NCBI GenBank assembly: GCA_035222895.1
Contig: JAVYIG010005295.1
Span: forward strand, 62,001-126,000
Length of the DNA: 64,000 nt
Reading direction: 5' to 3'
DNA from: Strongylocentrotus droebachiensis
Lineage: Eukaryota; Echinodermata; Echinoidea; Camarodonta; Strongylocentrotidae
Each line of letters starts with the position of its first letter. The stretch's first letter is position 1. Both the position numbers and the translations under genes were made by a program. Below, piece by piece: positions 38,207 through 52,400 of the stretch. The notes beneath the pieces are model-generated. The model saw nothing but the letters and a program-made list of their open reading frames with translations. It made no database searches and was not told where the DNA came from.

Positions 38207-41200
38207 TCCCTTCTTCTCCATTTCTCTCATCTAATTGCTACCATCATGACGGGGACCGTGATTGAAATCCTAACTAGTTACTACATGCATCCACATCTAG
38301 GTGTGCAACCTCTGTGCACTTTTTCTCACTGACGGTGACAAACGACAGGCGAGGGCCAACAATAGGAACAAAGAGGGATGTTCCCCGCATCAATTTCGGG
38401 GTTGACGGGGCAAGTGTTACAAGATGCACTTCATTTCCTTTCAATCAACGGCCTCGTGTGTGACAGGACGGATGGGATGAGCTCCAGGAAGGCCACGACA
38501 CGCACGTTGGCAAGACTTGGTTAGAACTCAAGCATGCTGGCTTTTAGGCACACTTGCTTTGGTTGGTAGAAGCTTTACCATACAAGTAATGCGGTAATCA
38601 TCACTGAGACCCCTACACACCATAAGCCAACACCATACAAAGCAATTGATAGCTAATAATTACATATGTAACAATATAATATAATAAGTATATCACTTGG
38701 GTTTGCCATTTACAGTTATATGTTTTTGATATCTCTAGTATCACCAGGGAGATCTCCCTGGTATCACACTGAATTTCATGTCTTCTTTTATTGCGTTTGT
38801 TTGTTTGTTTAGTTTTGCCTTAACCTATATTTTCTACATTCATCATCTTCCTTATTTTTTCTTCCTGTATTTGTTATTTACTGGACTGCTCACAAGGCAA
38901 GTATGCTTTCAGGAAAGCAACTAGAGGATCTAAAGCTTGAGGTAATGTCCAAGGCACTTGGTACATAAGAATTATTGTCTTCTTAAGAACTAAAGGAAAT
39001 ATTAAAGCGCATTGACATTGTTGTGAACCCTATCCCTAATCAATATCAATCACTATATAATCCCTATTCAATACATTTCTTAAAAATCTCCCCTATACAT
39101 TTTTGTTTCTTCACAAGCTTTATTTTTGTATTTACACTCCATTTTTTGTCTTCTGTTTTCTTTGTCTCCAACATCACAAACTTCTGTCTCCTATTCTTCT
39201 ATTATATATTGCCTTCTTCGTCTCCAGCTATTTACAAAATCATAATCCTCAAAAGATAATTCAATTAAAAATATATTGTTATACATGTGTAATATTCGCC
39301 TGATAATCACCCTCTGGTGCCGTGTATCTATCATTTAAAAACCAAAATTAATTGCGTGTATCAAGCACAAATTGGCAACTTCCCCACTAAGTAAAGATTG
39401 GGGTAATCAAATAGTCATTTTCACTGGCGTCTTTCACACAACTAACCTTGCATGAATATTCTTTGTACTACTAAGTATTCTCTCCGCCCCTTTGACCTCA
39501 ACCTCCCTGATTTCAGAACGACACTGGCAAAAGCGGTGGCTAATGACCCAATGCAAGTCAAATCAAAGACCGTCTCAGACTAATTTCAGTGAGTCATAGA
39601 TTACACTGGGAAGCAATAAAAGACTTCCACAAAGTATCCATATCAGATTACATACCTTTAAATACAAAAAGACTCATTAAGAGAAACTTTTATATAGGAA
39701 AATGACAGTTAATCCCCACCCAAGGCCAAAGCAAGGTTTTTGTGTTCTATTATAACAATCTATGATGGCAATTCATCATTCTATTATGTTTACTCTGGAA
39801 ATGCCAGCATTTTTGTATATTCTAGGTTTCAGAACAAAACTTTCATATATCTTAAGTACTGGTACATGAGAGATGACATGTTTCAAATGTGAGCAAAATT
39901 CAAAGCTCAGCTTCATATTCAATGTAATAAATCTTGAATTTTATCTTCCAAAATCGACATTTTCAGCACACTTTGTTGTTCACAGAAAGAACAATTAATC
40001 AAAGTGCTGACACTTTGCTAATTAGTGATATGTTGCATAGACAGTTCTTGAATACACCAATCACAACTAAGGTACTGTAACATATCAAACTATGTAATGA
40101 GAAAATGTTCCTTTTACAACATCAGTCATAATACATTATATTCTCCTGGTAGGCTCATAGATTGAAAGGGCATTACCGCCTTTTACCAGTATAGCAATTT
40201 TGAATTAATCACTGTTTTCACAAAGCCAACCCCCCGTGTTTAGTGGTTGCACTAAAGCGAAGGTCTAGAAATAAAAAATGTGAAAGAACATGTTTTAGAA
40301 AACCACAGACCCAACCTCCAACTAATTCACTGGTCCTAAAGAAATTCCTAGCCACAATATTTTTTCATCTGATCAGTTCAGCCACAAAACAAACTGTTAG
40401 CCATGAAACATACCATGGTTGGTGATATTTGTACCTTGCTGCTAAGAAAGCATGTATAAGCTTGTAAGTAAGCAACCAGGGGACCTACGTCTTGAAGTCC
40501 TCTCCGAGGGACTTTGTAATGAGGATTAACGCCTTACAAAAGGGCACGAGCGCATTGACTTGATTTCGCAACCGGGACCTCGCAGTTACAAGACCACTGC
40601 TCTACCACTGAGCCATTTCACAGCTCCTGCAACAAACCCTAATACAGATACCCAGCCATGTATTTAACACAACAAACAAGAAACACGGAGCAATCCCAAC
40701 GATACACTAGGCCACCAGGGCAATGTTTCACAAAGACTAAGATCGACTTTAAGTTGGACTTAAATATGGCAGGCCGTTCATGCCACTATTTTCTCTCATC
40801 ATTTACTGGCACTGGTTTCTCAAGGGATGTACCAGTCGTGGTCACAAATCTACAGAATTTACATTTTTTGATAGTTTATAATTGTGGGGAAAAATATAAT
40901 CTAAAGATCATGATTGAGAGACAAATGGTAAGAGCAACTAGTGGCATGAACGGCGTGCCATAGTTAAGTCTGACTTGAAGTCGATCTTAGTCTTTGTGAA
41001 ACACTCCCCTGAAGAACTAAAATCACTGGACCTTAAAGCCAAGCAACAAACCCTACCACATACTTACGCACCATCATCATTGTGTCTAGTCCAAAACCTT
41101 AGCAAATGCTGAGGCACCGGCTAATTCTCCAATTCACCACGCAGTAAATCAATATCTTAGTGGACAAATCATCACACTTTGCAAATCAGCAACCCAGCAA

Positions 41201-44200
41201 CAAACCATACCATAAATGGCAACTAAATCTTAATGTACCACACAATTCACATCACACCATCATCATGTCAAGCCCCAAAACTTACCAAGTATAGGCTATT
41301 AATAAAGTCTTCCCATACAATAAATCACAAGTTTAGTGAACAAATCATTACAGTTTGCACATCATCAACCCGGCAACAAAACCTACCACAAACAGCATCA
41401 AAACCTACCACACCATCATACATAAGCCCCCAAAACAAGCAAATGTCAAAGTACCAGCATACCGGTAATCATAAGTCTCACCAAACAAACAGCAAACCAT
41501 CTACCCCTCAACAAACTTCACACACAACTAACCTTTCCAGCCACAGCACTACCACAACCCTCAACTCAAAAACTCTACCACATACCACACCATCTTATTC
41601 ATCCAGACACAAACAAATTTCTTACCTGATGTTTTCTCTGTTCTGATACAGCTACAGTGTGAAAGGTTGCTTGTATCAGTCACAATCAAAGATCCCTCCA
41701 CTTTCTTCCCTGGGCATCCACAAGATGAACTCAGACCCCTTATCCTGGTTGCCATGACACCCAACAGGTATTTATTCTTGACATCCTCGGGCTGCAGACA
41801 TGTCATGCCTTAAAAAAAAATGAGAGAAAAAAAACATGAACATTCTTTTACCACCTATTGTACTATTCATTTTACATCCCAGGACCCAATATAATTGCAT
41901 TTGGTGTTATACTTCAACAACAAAAATATTTTCAAAATTTATACACAAGAGTTTTTAGAAATCCAAATACATTGATATAATCAGAATGAAACATTAAATT
42001 TGAATTCCTTGAAATATAAATCTGCTCCAAGTGAACACAGGCAGTTGTTTATTTACATAACACAATTTCTTGATTACAAAGATAAAGATTATTTAATTTA
42101 ATGCCCCTTCAAGATAGTCAACGGTTCCCTGGCTACTTCCAATTTGGCTAATGAACTCCACTCTACAACGATACAGTAGATTTTAATGGTACTCCAAGGG
42201 AGTGTTTTACAAAGACAGACTTAAGATAGACTTAAAGTTGGACTAATTATGGCAGGCCGTTGCTGCTGTTTTCTCTCACCATTTACTGGCATTAGTCTCT
42301 CAAGTGATGAACAAATCTACAGCATTTGCATTTTTTGATAGTTCATTATTGAAGCAAAAAATATTATCTACAGCTCATAATGGTGAGAGCAACCAGTGGC
42401 AAGAATGGCCTGCCAAAGTTAAGTCCAACTTAAAGTTGATCTGTCTTTGTGAAACACTCCCAATGTCATCTAAACATTTTGTTTAACTTACCATCTAAGC
42501 TGTGAACCAATGAAGTACCACACTGAGGACACTCCACATCATCCTTGCAGAACTTGGATTGCTGGAAAAAGAAATAGGAGGTATAGAAAGCTTAACCTGA
42601 AGGCAACCTTCTTAAAGTTGATACTCTAAGACAATCCCAAATACTGAGATAATTACATAAATAGAAAGCTTTTAACCCCCATAATAACACCAAATGGTGT
42701 CCACCCGACAAAACAAGTTTAGAATAATGAATTTATTCGAGTAAACTCTACCAAAATATCTAAGTCTGAAACCCGGAAGTGCACGTAGAGTCGGGCCTCT
42801 ATCCGTGACGTTACGAACGGGTCTCATGGGCTCAGTGAGAGTGAATGGCAGTGATATCCTTACGTAAATGCTATCCTGTCAGAGCTTAGATTTGTTGTTG
42901 TTAAGGAGTATATTTGATGGATTTTCTGTTTTCATTTGAATGAAGAATAACGAAGCAACATTTTCCAGTCACTGATTTCTTTTTATATCCTCATATTCAC
43001 CTATTTGGTAGAGATTTAAGACGAGTTTACTGCTTAGGAATTAAAGTTAAATCGTGCACGTATGAATAGGGGGATGCATTATATTGTCATCAGATAAAGT
43101 ACAGGAGCAGTTTTGTAAAACGAATAGGTCTAGAACTATGATAGTACATATCATAGATGCGTGTGACTGCCTCAAAAAAGGATACAGTACCAGTTAAACA
43201 TTTTATGTTGTAAAATATCAAACTTGAACGAGATCATGCAAGCGCGCTTCCTCTATAATATTTTGACGAATGATGCGGCTCTTGCATGAACGTTCGTGAA
43301 GCGAGCAGAATCGGGAGGTAAGACCAAGCCGCTGCTCTAGGCGCTGCTTGCTTGTGATGGAACGTACGTGCGCTAGTTATATGTTTATCGGCAATTGCAA
43401 GAGAATGAAAGCGACGTTGCCAGCTAACAAAAACAACTAACAAAGACTTGCTCCTGACTACCGGTGTCAGAATTGGTAGATGAAGGATCTTCAGGGCCAA
43501 GGAAGGCGAAAGACATGGGAAAAAGGAAGAAGAAACCATTGGGAGATCGCTGTAGTGTATGGTAATGAACTGTGCATGAGTAGACAGCTACTGTTCACTC
43601 CGTGCCTGGGCCGATTTCAACACAAAAACAAAAATTACATGGTGAAAATATCGACTAATAGCACATCGTTGGCATGTATATGTCATAATTTTTAAAAGGG
43701 GAATTGATATTAATACTATGAAGTACTAGGGGAAGGTAAAGAATTGTACATAGAATTATGATTTATTAGACTTTTCAGCCTTTGAAACAAAAATATGCAG
43801 AAAATCGTATCACTCTGCACACGTTTGCTATGGAACATCCGGGTACGTGAATATACTCTTTCCCGGACGTGAGGTCATAAATAGTAGACCAGCGCCGTGA
43901 CTGATTTTCTATGCAAAGAGAGGCGGATATTTTCGACATTTCAATTGAGGATTTCGAGTAGACAGAATTTTTTTGTGATATACTAAGTAATTGAAAAACC
44001 TAAAAATAACATATACTTGCCGTAGGTAACAAATTAAGGGACATTTATTTGCTTAGAGTATCAACTTTAAAGGAATACACCAAGTTAAATTTGTCATGGC
44101 GACAACTAAATATATTTTTTAATAAAATAAATAAATATTTATATCCATCCATTAAATATCTCTTGTACTTTTTTCATGACTGCATCAATATGACCTTGTT

Positions 44201-47200
44201 CCTCTAACTACTAATTTATGCAGCTCGCATTCTGACTATTGAAATACAATTATTTGTAACGGATGAATGAAATAATTTGTATCAAGGCACTTCACAAAAG
44301 ACATATGCATTATATTTGGTATCATTATGAAAATGGTCTATTGGAGTGACGAAATATGGTGACTAAACCGGTCAGAAAGTTGAACAAAGCAGTCAAACAG
44401 TGAACTAACCTCTACAGATTCTATAACTTTCTTAGGTGTTCTCCTAGTCCTTGCAGACCTGCGTATGTGGGATCTAGTCTCAGGGACAGCAGCTGTGAAG
44501 AAAGACACAAAAAGACAATCAACACACCTGGTACAATTTAATCACAGTTTGAGATAATTCATATTCTTAAAGTTTCTTCCAAACCCTCTGATGGACTTAT
44601 GGTATGCTACATCATTTGCAATTTCATATTATCCCCTTTGGTTCTATTTTGCTTTCATGAAGAAAATTTAAAAACTTAAATTTGTATTTATTGAATCACA
44701 CTAGTTTGCCTAGTCTTGAAAATCTTTGTTTAGAGATGACCAATAAATTAAGAAATCTTTAATCTTCATAAAATAAAATTTTGTTTTGTACAATTTCAAA
44801 ATTTCAAGATTTCAAAAGTGATTTGCTCTATCAGTCCTACAGGTGCTTTCATTACATAAGAAAGCATAACACTTCCAAGATAAAATTTCACCTGCTTCAC
44901 AAAATAACATAAAATACACCTACATGTACATGCAAGTAATTGGAATTGATGTCACTTTCAAATTTGCTGTGATTGAATTGTATTGATCACTTTCAAATTA
45001 GCTGTAATCAATACATTTCAGTCACTGCTTTTGGTAAATCAAGACCCTGAGATGAATTTCTCTCTTCTCTCCAAGAGTAGGTAGGCCTACACATGTATTC
45101 ACTTACTTTCATGCGCTTCTTCCTCAGCTCCATTTTGTTCACAGTTGTCCTTTTTGCGACTAAGATTCCTTCGCCCCTTTATGGACAATCTCCTGGTCGA
45201 TCTCTCTTGATCCCGCTCTTCCAACTTGATATCAGTTGGGTCTTCAGTCGGTTCAGCTGCATGATACTTATTATTGCCATTTAGAATTTCATTTAGTTTT
45301 TTAGAGATTTCTTCAGTACTGTTTTTCTTTGAGTCTTCAGGTTCTGTCTTGATGCCTTCGGGGATGAAAGGGGTAGGTTTCCAAGCCGTATCACTTCCAG
45401 AATCTCCCACCTCGGAATCGAAGAGGACAGGAGTCCCATTGTCTTCTTCCCGTCTTCTCCTCCTCTCATCTGCATCAACGTTGTCTTCCTCCTCGTCGCT
45501 AGTAGGTACACATGTAGTTCTTTGATCTTCTTTCAAAGCACCGTCTCCCTGTAGGTCTTCTGCGAAGTGTCCTGTAATAGACGTTGCCCGATCAGCTACA
45601 GTTCCAAGGGATCTCTTAACCTTGCAACATTTCACATCATTACTCTCTTCCTTCGCACAACCATTATCGTTTTCATCCTTCGTAAAGGCAAATCGGGAGA
45701 GCTTGTTTGCAAATGAAGTAGAAGGCTTTTCTTTTGGATTCTTTGGCTCCTTAAGTGCTGATTCATCTTCAAAGTTCAGTTTTGCCTTTGGAGTTGGTAT
45801 GCAGGTCCTTCGTACTTCATCAAGAGTTGGTACATTCTTTACTGGTGATGTAAGGTCAATGACCTCCCCTCTCTGGATCGGGACACTCGGTAAAGGCTCT
45901 ACTGATTCTACAGGAAGGTAATTTGCCGACTCTTGATGGACGATCTTGAGAGTGTCACTGTTCACAATTGCAATCTGGTGCTGACCCTCTGTCTTGTAAC
46001 GGTTAATGAGTTGTGGTTGCCTGGATGTACTCTCAGTGGCCTTTGACCCTACAGATGGTGAAAAAGCCAGAAGTGTTTGCTGACCCGCCCCAAGTTTCTC
46101 CTGAGCTTTCTTCCCTTTGGTTCTATCTTTAGGTTTTCTCTCCCTTCTTGACTTGCTCCCACGAGTCTGTTCTTGCAGCTCCTCAACCGTCTGATGACCT
46201 GCGTTGCCTCTCAGAGAACCGTGATCCTCTGCTCCTTGTCGGCCTGCATGGTGATGCAGTGGTGTAGAGTCCTTTGTCAAATGGCTTGCGGGTGTCGATG
46301 CAGCTCTGGACATGGGAACGAAGAGCTGTCCTACTCTGCTACGACCAGGAAGCATACCTCTCTCCTCGTGGTCGTGATTTGCATGATCCATCCTGCTTGT
46401 TGAAGCATATTCTGGTGTATCTGGCAAGGACGTTTGATGGTTGAAGCGGAATGGCGTGTGGGAAAGTTTGCTGGTGTTGAGCGATGAAGCACTTGGGGTG
46501 ATCGGACTGAGGGTTTGGGAGTTGGCCTGCGAGCTATCAAATACAGATGTGCTGAAAGTTGAAAGTGAAAATAAAGGGGGGGGGGGAATTGTTTTTAGTC
46601 TCTGTTATAATAACTTCAACTACAAGTACAAGGAATGCTTCATGCACATATAAAGTACAACTAATACCCTGCCTATGACCAAGCTGCCTTCTGCTGTGAA
46701 AGCAATCAAGAAATTCTTACCTGCTACGTACCCATATTACTACATCTGGGATAAAAGAGTGACAAATATTAATGAGTGCTGTAGACAGATTTTGAGGACG
46801 ATCCACTCTTCTAAATCACAGCTCTAATCTATCCTTTATGGTGTGAATTTATTATCAGCTCAAACTGTTAGTACCCTGCCAATATACGCTGACTAATTTC
46901 AGAGTAACAGAACAACACAAACACACAGCTTATCAGAATAATAAAAACTGCTGAAAATACATGTAATAGTTTGATTATAGGTTAAATAGCCATTACCTAA
47001 ATAAGAATACCGGTAGACCATAATTGATGATTATTATCTAGTTACAGATTGACCTATTCATGTTATCATTTTACTACAAAACCTCAAACGTATGTCTCTC
47101 AGGGATGCCAGTTAGAATCGATCTTAGGGCCTGAAAATCACCTAGAATGAGCTATTTTTTACACAAAAAAGCCTAAACTATGGTCTGAAATTAACTTGCC

Positions 47201-49396
47201 AGGGCATGAATTCAGGCTATTGCCTGAGAACTGGCATCCCTGGTCTCTACCAATATATCAAATGTTGGGTTGCGGATATTCCACGTTACAAACTTGGTAA
47301 GGAGCAATCTTACTCTGCATCGGGCGAGGCTTGCATCCTGACGTTGGCAAACTCTGATAGAGAAGTGAGAGCATCTCTAGCATGGGTGTGATGGTTCACC
47401 TTCCCTCGTACCCACTTGGAAATACCTGTGAAGAAAAGGAGAATTTTGTATTTCCAATAAGATCACCATTAAAGATAAACTTGAGTTCTGGTAAAAAAAA
47501 GAAAATGAATTCTCACAGAATCAAACGAAACTAATACACTGGATGTTCAAGATTACAAATAAATGTCATTTGCCAAACAATTTTGGTAGAAAATGTATAC
47601 TGGCTGACTAATGAGCATAGATAGATTAGGAAATCAAGGTTAGTAGCCCCGACACCATTTGTGTAGTCCCATATACATTTTTTCTATGTACAGTGCTTGT
47701 TTAACTTTACCAAGACTGGGTAAAATTTATTATGATTTTGATGACTCCAGAACCTTGCAGTACACACCAATACTTACATGCTACATGATCAACTTTTTCT
47801 GCTCCATTCCACACCTTTTCTTTCACAATGCAATCGCATGACAAGAACTCACCTTTATCTTTAACCATAACTCATTTTTCCATCATCACAATGATCACAC
47901 AATACAAGCTATGAATATAAACGGTGTGAATATACAAGATGGTTAATAAAATATAGAAAGGTAAACTAATGAATTCGTGATCAGAATGCCTACCTGAGCA
48001 GTATTTGTTTGGATTCCTACTGAAACGCTCATCAACCAACAAAATAGCTCCCCAGTCTTTCCTGTAAAACACATAAACAAAAATAAAATAGCATTATTAA
48101 CATGGCAAAAAAACAAAAATCAGTACTTATGGAAATAAAAATAAGTCCAGAATGGGATTTAAAAAAAAATTAAGTCCTGTTTATTTCATTATAACTTCAA
48201 AACAACCACTTGGGAACAAATACTTGCAATTAAAACAATTCATATTCACACTGACAATCTAAATAATAATAAGCACATTTGTGTAATCTGATTGCAGGGT
48301 CCTCCTATAGAACAGTATTAATACTTAGAGGCTACCCTGGGTAAACAAGGCATTTTCATTCTGAAATGTTTGTAAATGTATGGTCCTCAGGTAATGTTGT
48401 ATTTCACAGCGCGATCATCTTGACTGATTACAGTTACAGTACTTTAATCTAAAATGCTTGTAAATGCTGTAGTATTGTTTCATTCCACAGAGCCTTTTCA
48501 TTCCTTTAAAGCCCCACTGAACTACTTATAGCTACTCACGTGATGCATATTGCACGCATGAGTGATTAAAAGCAATTTGAAGGAAGGAAACCAAAAATAC
48601 ATTTGGCGGGCGGTATCTGAATTTCAAAGAAAAATTTATATTTCTAGAAAGTTCATTTTCTGCTCTTTCATATGATACCTCAATCAAGAAAAATGAGCCA
48701 GGAATAACAAAGTTCTGTTTGTTTAAAGTAGCCCTTACATTTTCATATTTTTAACAAATGAATTCGTTTTCACTGGGTGCCTGCCGTAGCAAAAAGCAGA
48801 TTTGACAAAAGACTTAACTCCGTTTCGTTAACAATCAGCCACGCATGAAGACTCTCGTCTACGGCTGATTGTCAACGAAACGGAGTTAGGTCTTTTGTTA
48901 ATTTCGTTTATTGATACGGCAGGCAGCCAGTGAAAACGAATTCGTTTAATAAAATTATGGAAATGCAAGCACTACTTTAAACAAACAGAACTTTGTCATT
49001 CCTCGCTCATTTTTCCTGATTGAGGTGTCATATGAAAGGGCAGAAACTCAACTTTCTAGAAATGTGAATTTTTCTTCGAAATTCAGATACCGCCCGCCAA
49101 ATGTCTTTTTGGTTTCCTTCCTTCAAATTACTTTTAATCACTCATGCGTGAAATATGCATTATCTGAGTAGCATCAAATGAAAGAGGAGACTCTAATCTT
49201 TCCAAATATGTATCATTTATTAATTATGGTTGTGATTAAGTTATGATAGAACATCGATACTTCTCGGTTTCGTTTTTTCTGGGACGCACTGTATAGAAAA
49301 CAATGTCTAAGCGGTGCCCGTTGGTCCCCCATAAGGCCAAAAAAAAAAATTGTTTGGTTGTCCTCGATCGATTTTCTGGAGTAGGGGCGGGCGGGC

Positions 49397-49440
<44 letters not shown>

Positions 49441-52400
49441 TCATTTTTTTTTTTTTTTTTTTTTTTTTTCCCCATTTTTGTTTTTTTAATATTTTTTTTT
49501 CCATGAAAAAAAAATTCATTGGGATTGTCAAGCATTTAAACAAAGTCTATAAAACACTTTAATATGGTAAAAGACTAGTTTAATGTACAATGAATATCAA
49601 GACCAACACAGAGTATTTTGGGCTTTGAAATGCAGCACCTTTTAAATCTCCATTTATACTTATAGCTACTTGCGCCCTCTATGTAGCAAACAATGCCTAA
49701 TCGATGACCATTGGTCCCCCATGATCGGATCCTCTTTATCTTATATTAACTGAGAGCTGATTTGATGAGATAACCACCTGTCCAGTGACCTTGCAGGGTG
49801 GTCTAATCCCTCCTGTAAACTAGTACAGATGGGCTTTAAAATGAGTTTAAGAATGCTCAGAACCTGATTTGAATGAATGGCATTTTGACATAGAAAAATA
49901 AAAATGGCAAGTTTAATAAATACCTAATTGCGTACTGAAAAGACAAAACTGGCAACGGGACGCATTTTGATCCTTGCAAGTGCATGAAATGGTATGTTAG
50001 GCATTTAAGATTGGTCCCCCCAAAAAAAAAATAAAAAATAAAAAAAAAAAAAAAAAAAAAAAATGTGAGCGGCCCAAAAATGACGAGCGGGCGGTCGAGG
50101 ACAACCAAATGATTTTTTTTTTTGGCCTAATTGAGAGCTGAGTTGATGAGATAGCCACCTGTCAGTGACCACGCTGGGTGGTCTAATCCCTCTTGGCCAA
50201 ACTAGTACAGACAGGCTTTAATAACAGTTTATATCATGACTGTGCTCACTTGTGTCTGATGCACCTGCCTAATGCTTGGTTGAGAGCCCTGTAAGCCTGG
50301 ACCTCGTACCATTCACTACCAGTCAGGAGCCCTCTAGAGGCAGCGTGCTGGTCATTGTAATGACGCTTAGCCTCCACCTGGGCATCGCGAACATTCGGGT
50401 ATGGAATGCCGACCTGATGGATAGAAAGAGATAGATTACTGATAGAGCGTAGATACAAGTTATCATGTAGACTCATGTTCGACAGGTAAGAGTTTTAACA
50501 GATGACCATCCAAAACATAATCCAGATCAAATTGAACAAATAAATGGCAAATTACATCCTTGAGGAAAACACGAATTCTGATTTTGATTGTTAATATCAA
50601 CTCAAAAATTATTTATTTATTTTTTGTATGAGTGTATATGTTATATACGTGTATTGTAATACCATATAACACAACAAATTTCCATTGCTAAATGGACAAT
50701 AAATATGAACCTTATGAATAAATAAGTGTCAGAGGTTGAATATTTGTGAAAGTCTTTTTTTATGATGTTTATATTTAAAGCAAATTTATATTCTGCTTCC
50801 AATATAGTGATTAAGGATGGAGATAATATTTGATGTTCTTTCACTTGGAAAATTCTTTCTCATTGTATGTATAGCTGAATCAGGTGTCTATTTATGTGCT
50901 AGGTTGCGTAATGACACTAGGTCAAGTGGCGGTGACATTCCTTTTTACTGTATGCATTAATTAGGTTTTATTCTGTAATGTTTCTTCCTTTGAAAATCGG
51001 CTCTAGAAGTCATATTTCGCCAGACAATGTGACAGGGCTAAAGCAGCTGTTGAAAGAAATTGAAAACCTGTCACTTTGAGACAAGGTCGACAGAATCTAT
51101 CCAAACTATCTATTGTATCTCTGTTTGTCATCTACTACTAAAAGAATGCCAATAAATGGGAAACCAAAATTCCTCTTCGCATTTCAAGTGGGGTAAGGGC
51201 TTAATTACAAACACACACACACACACATAATGGTCAATACACCTTAAACCAGTCTAATATTTTCTCTCCTTTGCTCGCCTCTTTTCATTGCCTAGCACTG
51301 ACAGAATCCTCTTTGTATTAAACATTAATCCAAATGACACTCTTATAATACTCATTCTGTATGCTTCCTATTTATTTAGTTGATATACATGTATTAAATG
51401 AATTTTCAATATTAAGCTCCTCTTATTTAATCTATAGCTAGGAACTCCTCAGTTCTCACTATGTTGTAAAATTAGTTCATTTTTTGATATAAAATTATAT
51501 GTACTTTTAATGCCCTGCATTTCCTGTTAAAATGGAAATGTCCTGGGTTATTGTATCTTCTCCTTTGTTGTGCAAGTTTGAAAAATAAAGTGATGTTAAA
51601 AAAAGGTAAGCGGCACGGGTAAGTAGCCCTATCGTGGGTGTAGTTTGTTCGCAGACACTATTTGAGACATGTGGTAGAGCTGGGGAAGTTTTTGTTTTTT
51701 GGAGATTCTTCGGGTATGTAGACTTATACTTGCAGATGACTATGATCGATTAAGGAGTAGGATTATAGTGTATAGTCTCTAGATTTTTAGTTGTCACCAT
51801 GAAAGAGTATGCTGATCAAACACCAACTGACCACATCAAACATAAGTACTCTGCAGAAAGTGCACAAAAAAAGTGAATATCTGGGAGATTGGGACTACAG
51901 CTGGTCCAATACCAGGGTACAGGCTAGTGCCTTGATGTTTAGTCTGTTCGCAGACACCATTTGAGCATTCACGTGCACAGACATGTCATAGAGTAGTGGC
52001 CTCAGGGGTGTGTATTATCCCCAGTGCTATTTTCACTGTACACATACACAAGTGATTGTGTTTATAGCCCGTAGGCCAATTATACTATCATCAAGTACGC
52101 CAATGACACAGTTATCACAGGATTTCTCTCTGGTGATGCCAACTGTTATTTCCCGGTGCTTGATTCTTTTGTGGAATGGTGTGACTTACATTTCTTGCAA
52201 CTCAATGTATCAAAAACTAAGGAAATGATCGTAGACTTCCATAAGAACGTACAGGTTCGCTTTAGAGACTTGTTTGTCCCCGATTCCATTCACACGTTCA
52301 ATAGTAAAGTAATAAGATGAGATGATTCCTAAGGTAATAGGAGCGGGGGGGGGGGGGCGATACTGAAATGTATTTTGGTACAAAGTATATTATAACACTT

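Noticed and set aside
40562..40615. tRNA gene on the minus strand
   Set aside because: tRNA-like head of a SINE; the B box is degenerate and a repeated body follows.
45274..45921. Plus-strand frames opposite FANCJ exon o
   Set aside because: Antisense shadows of a long coding exon.
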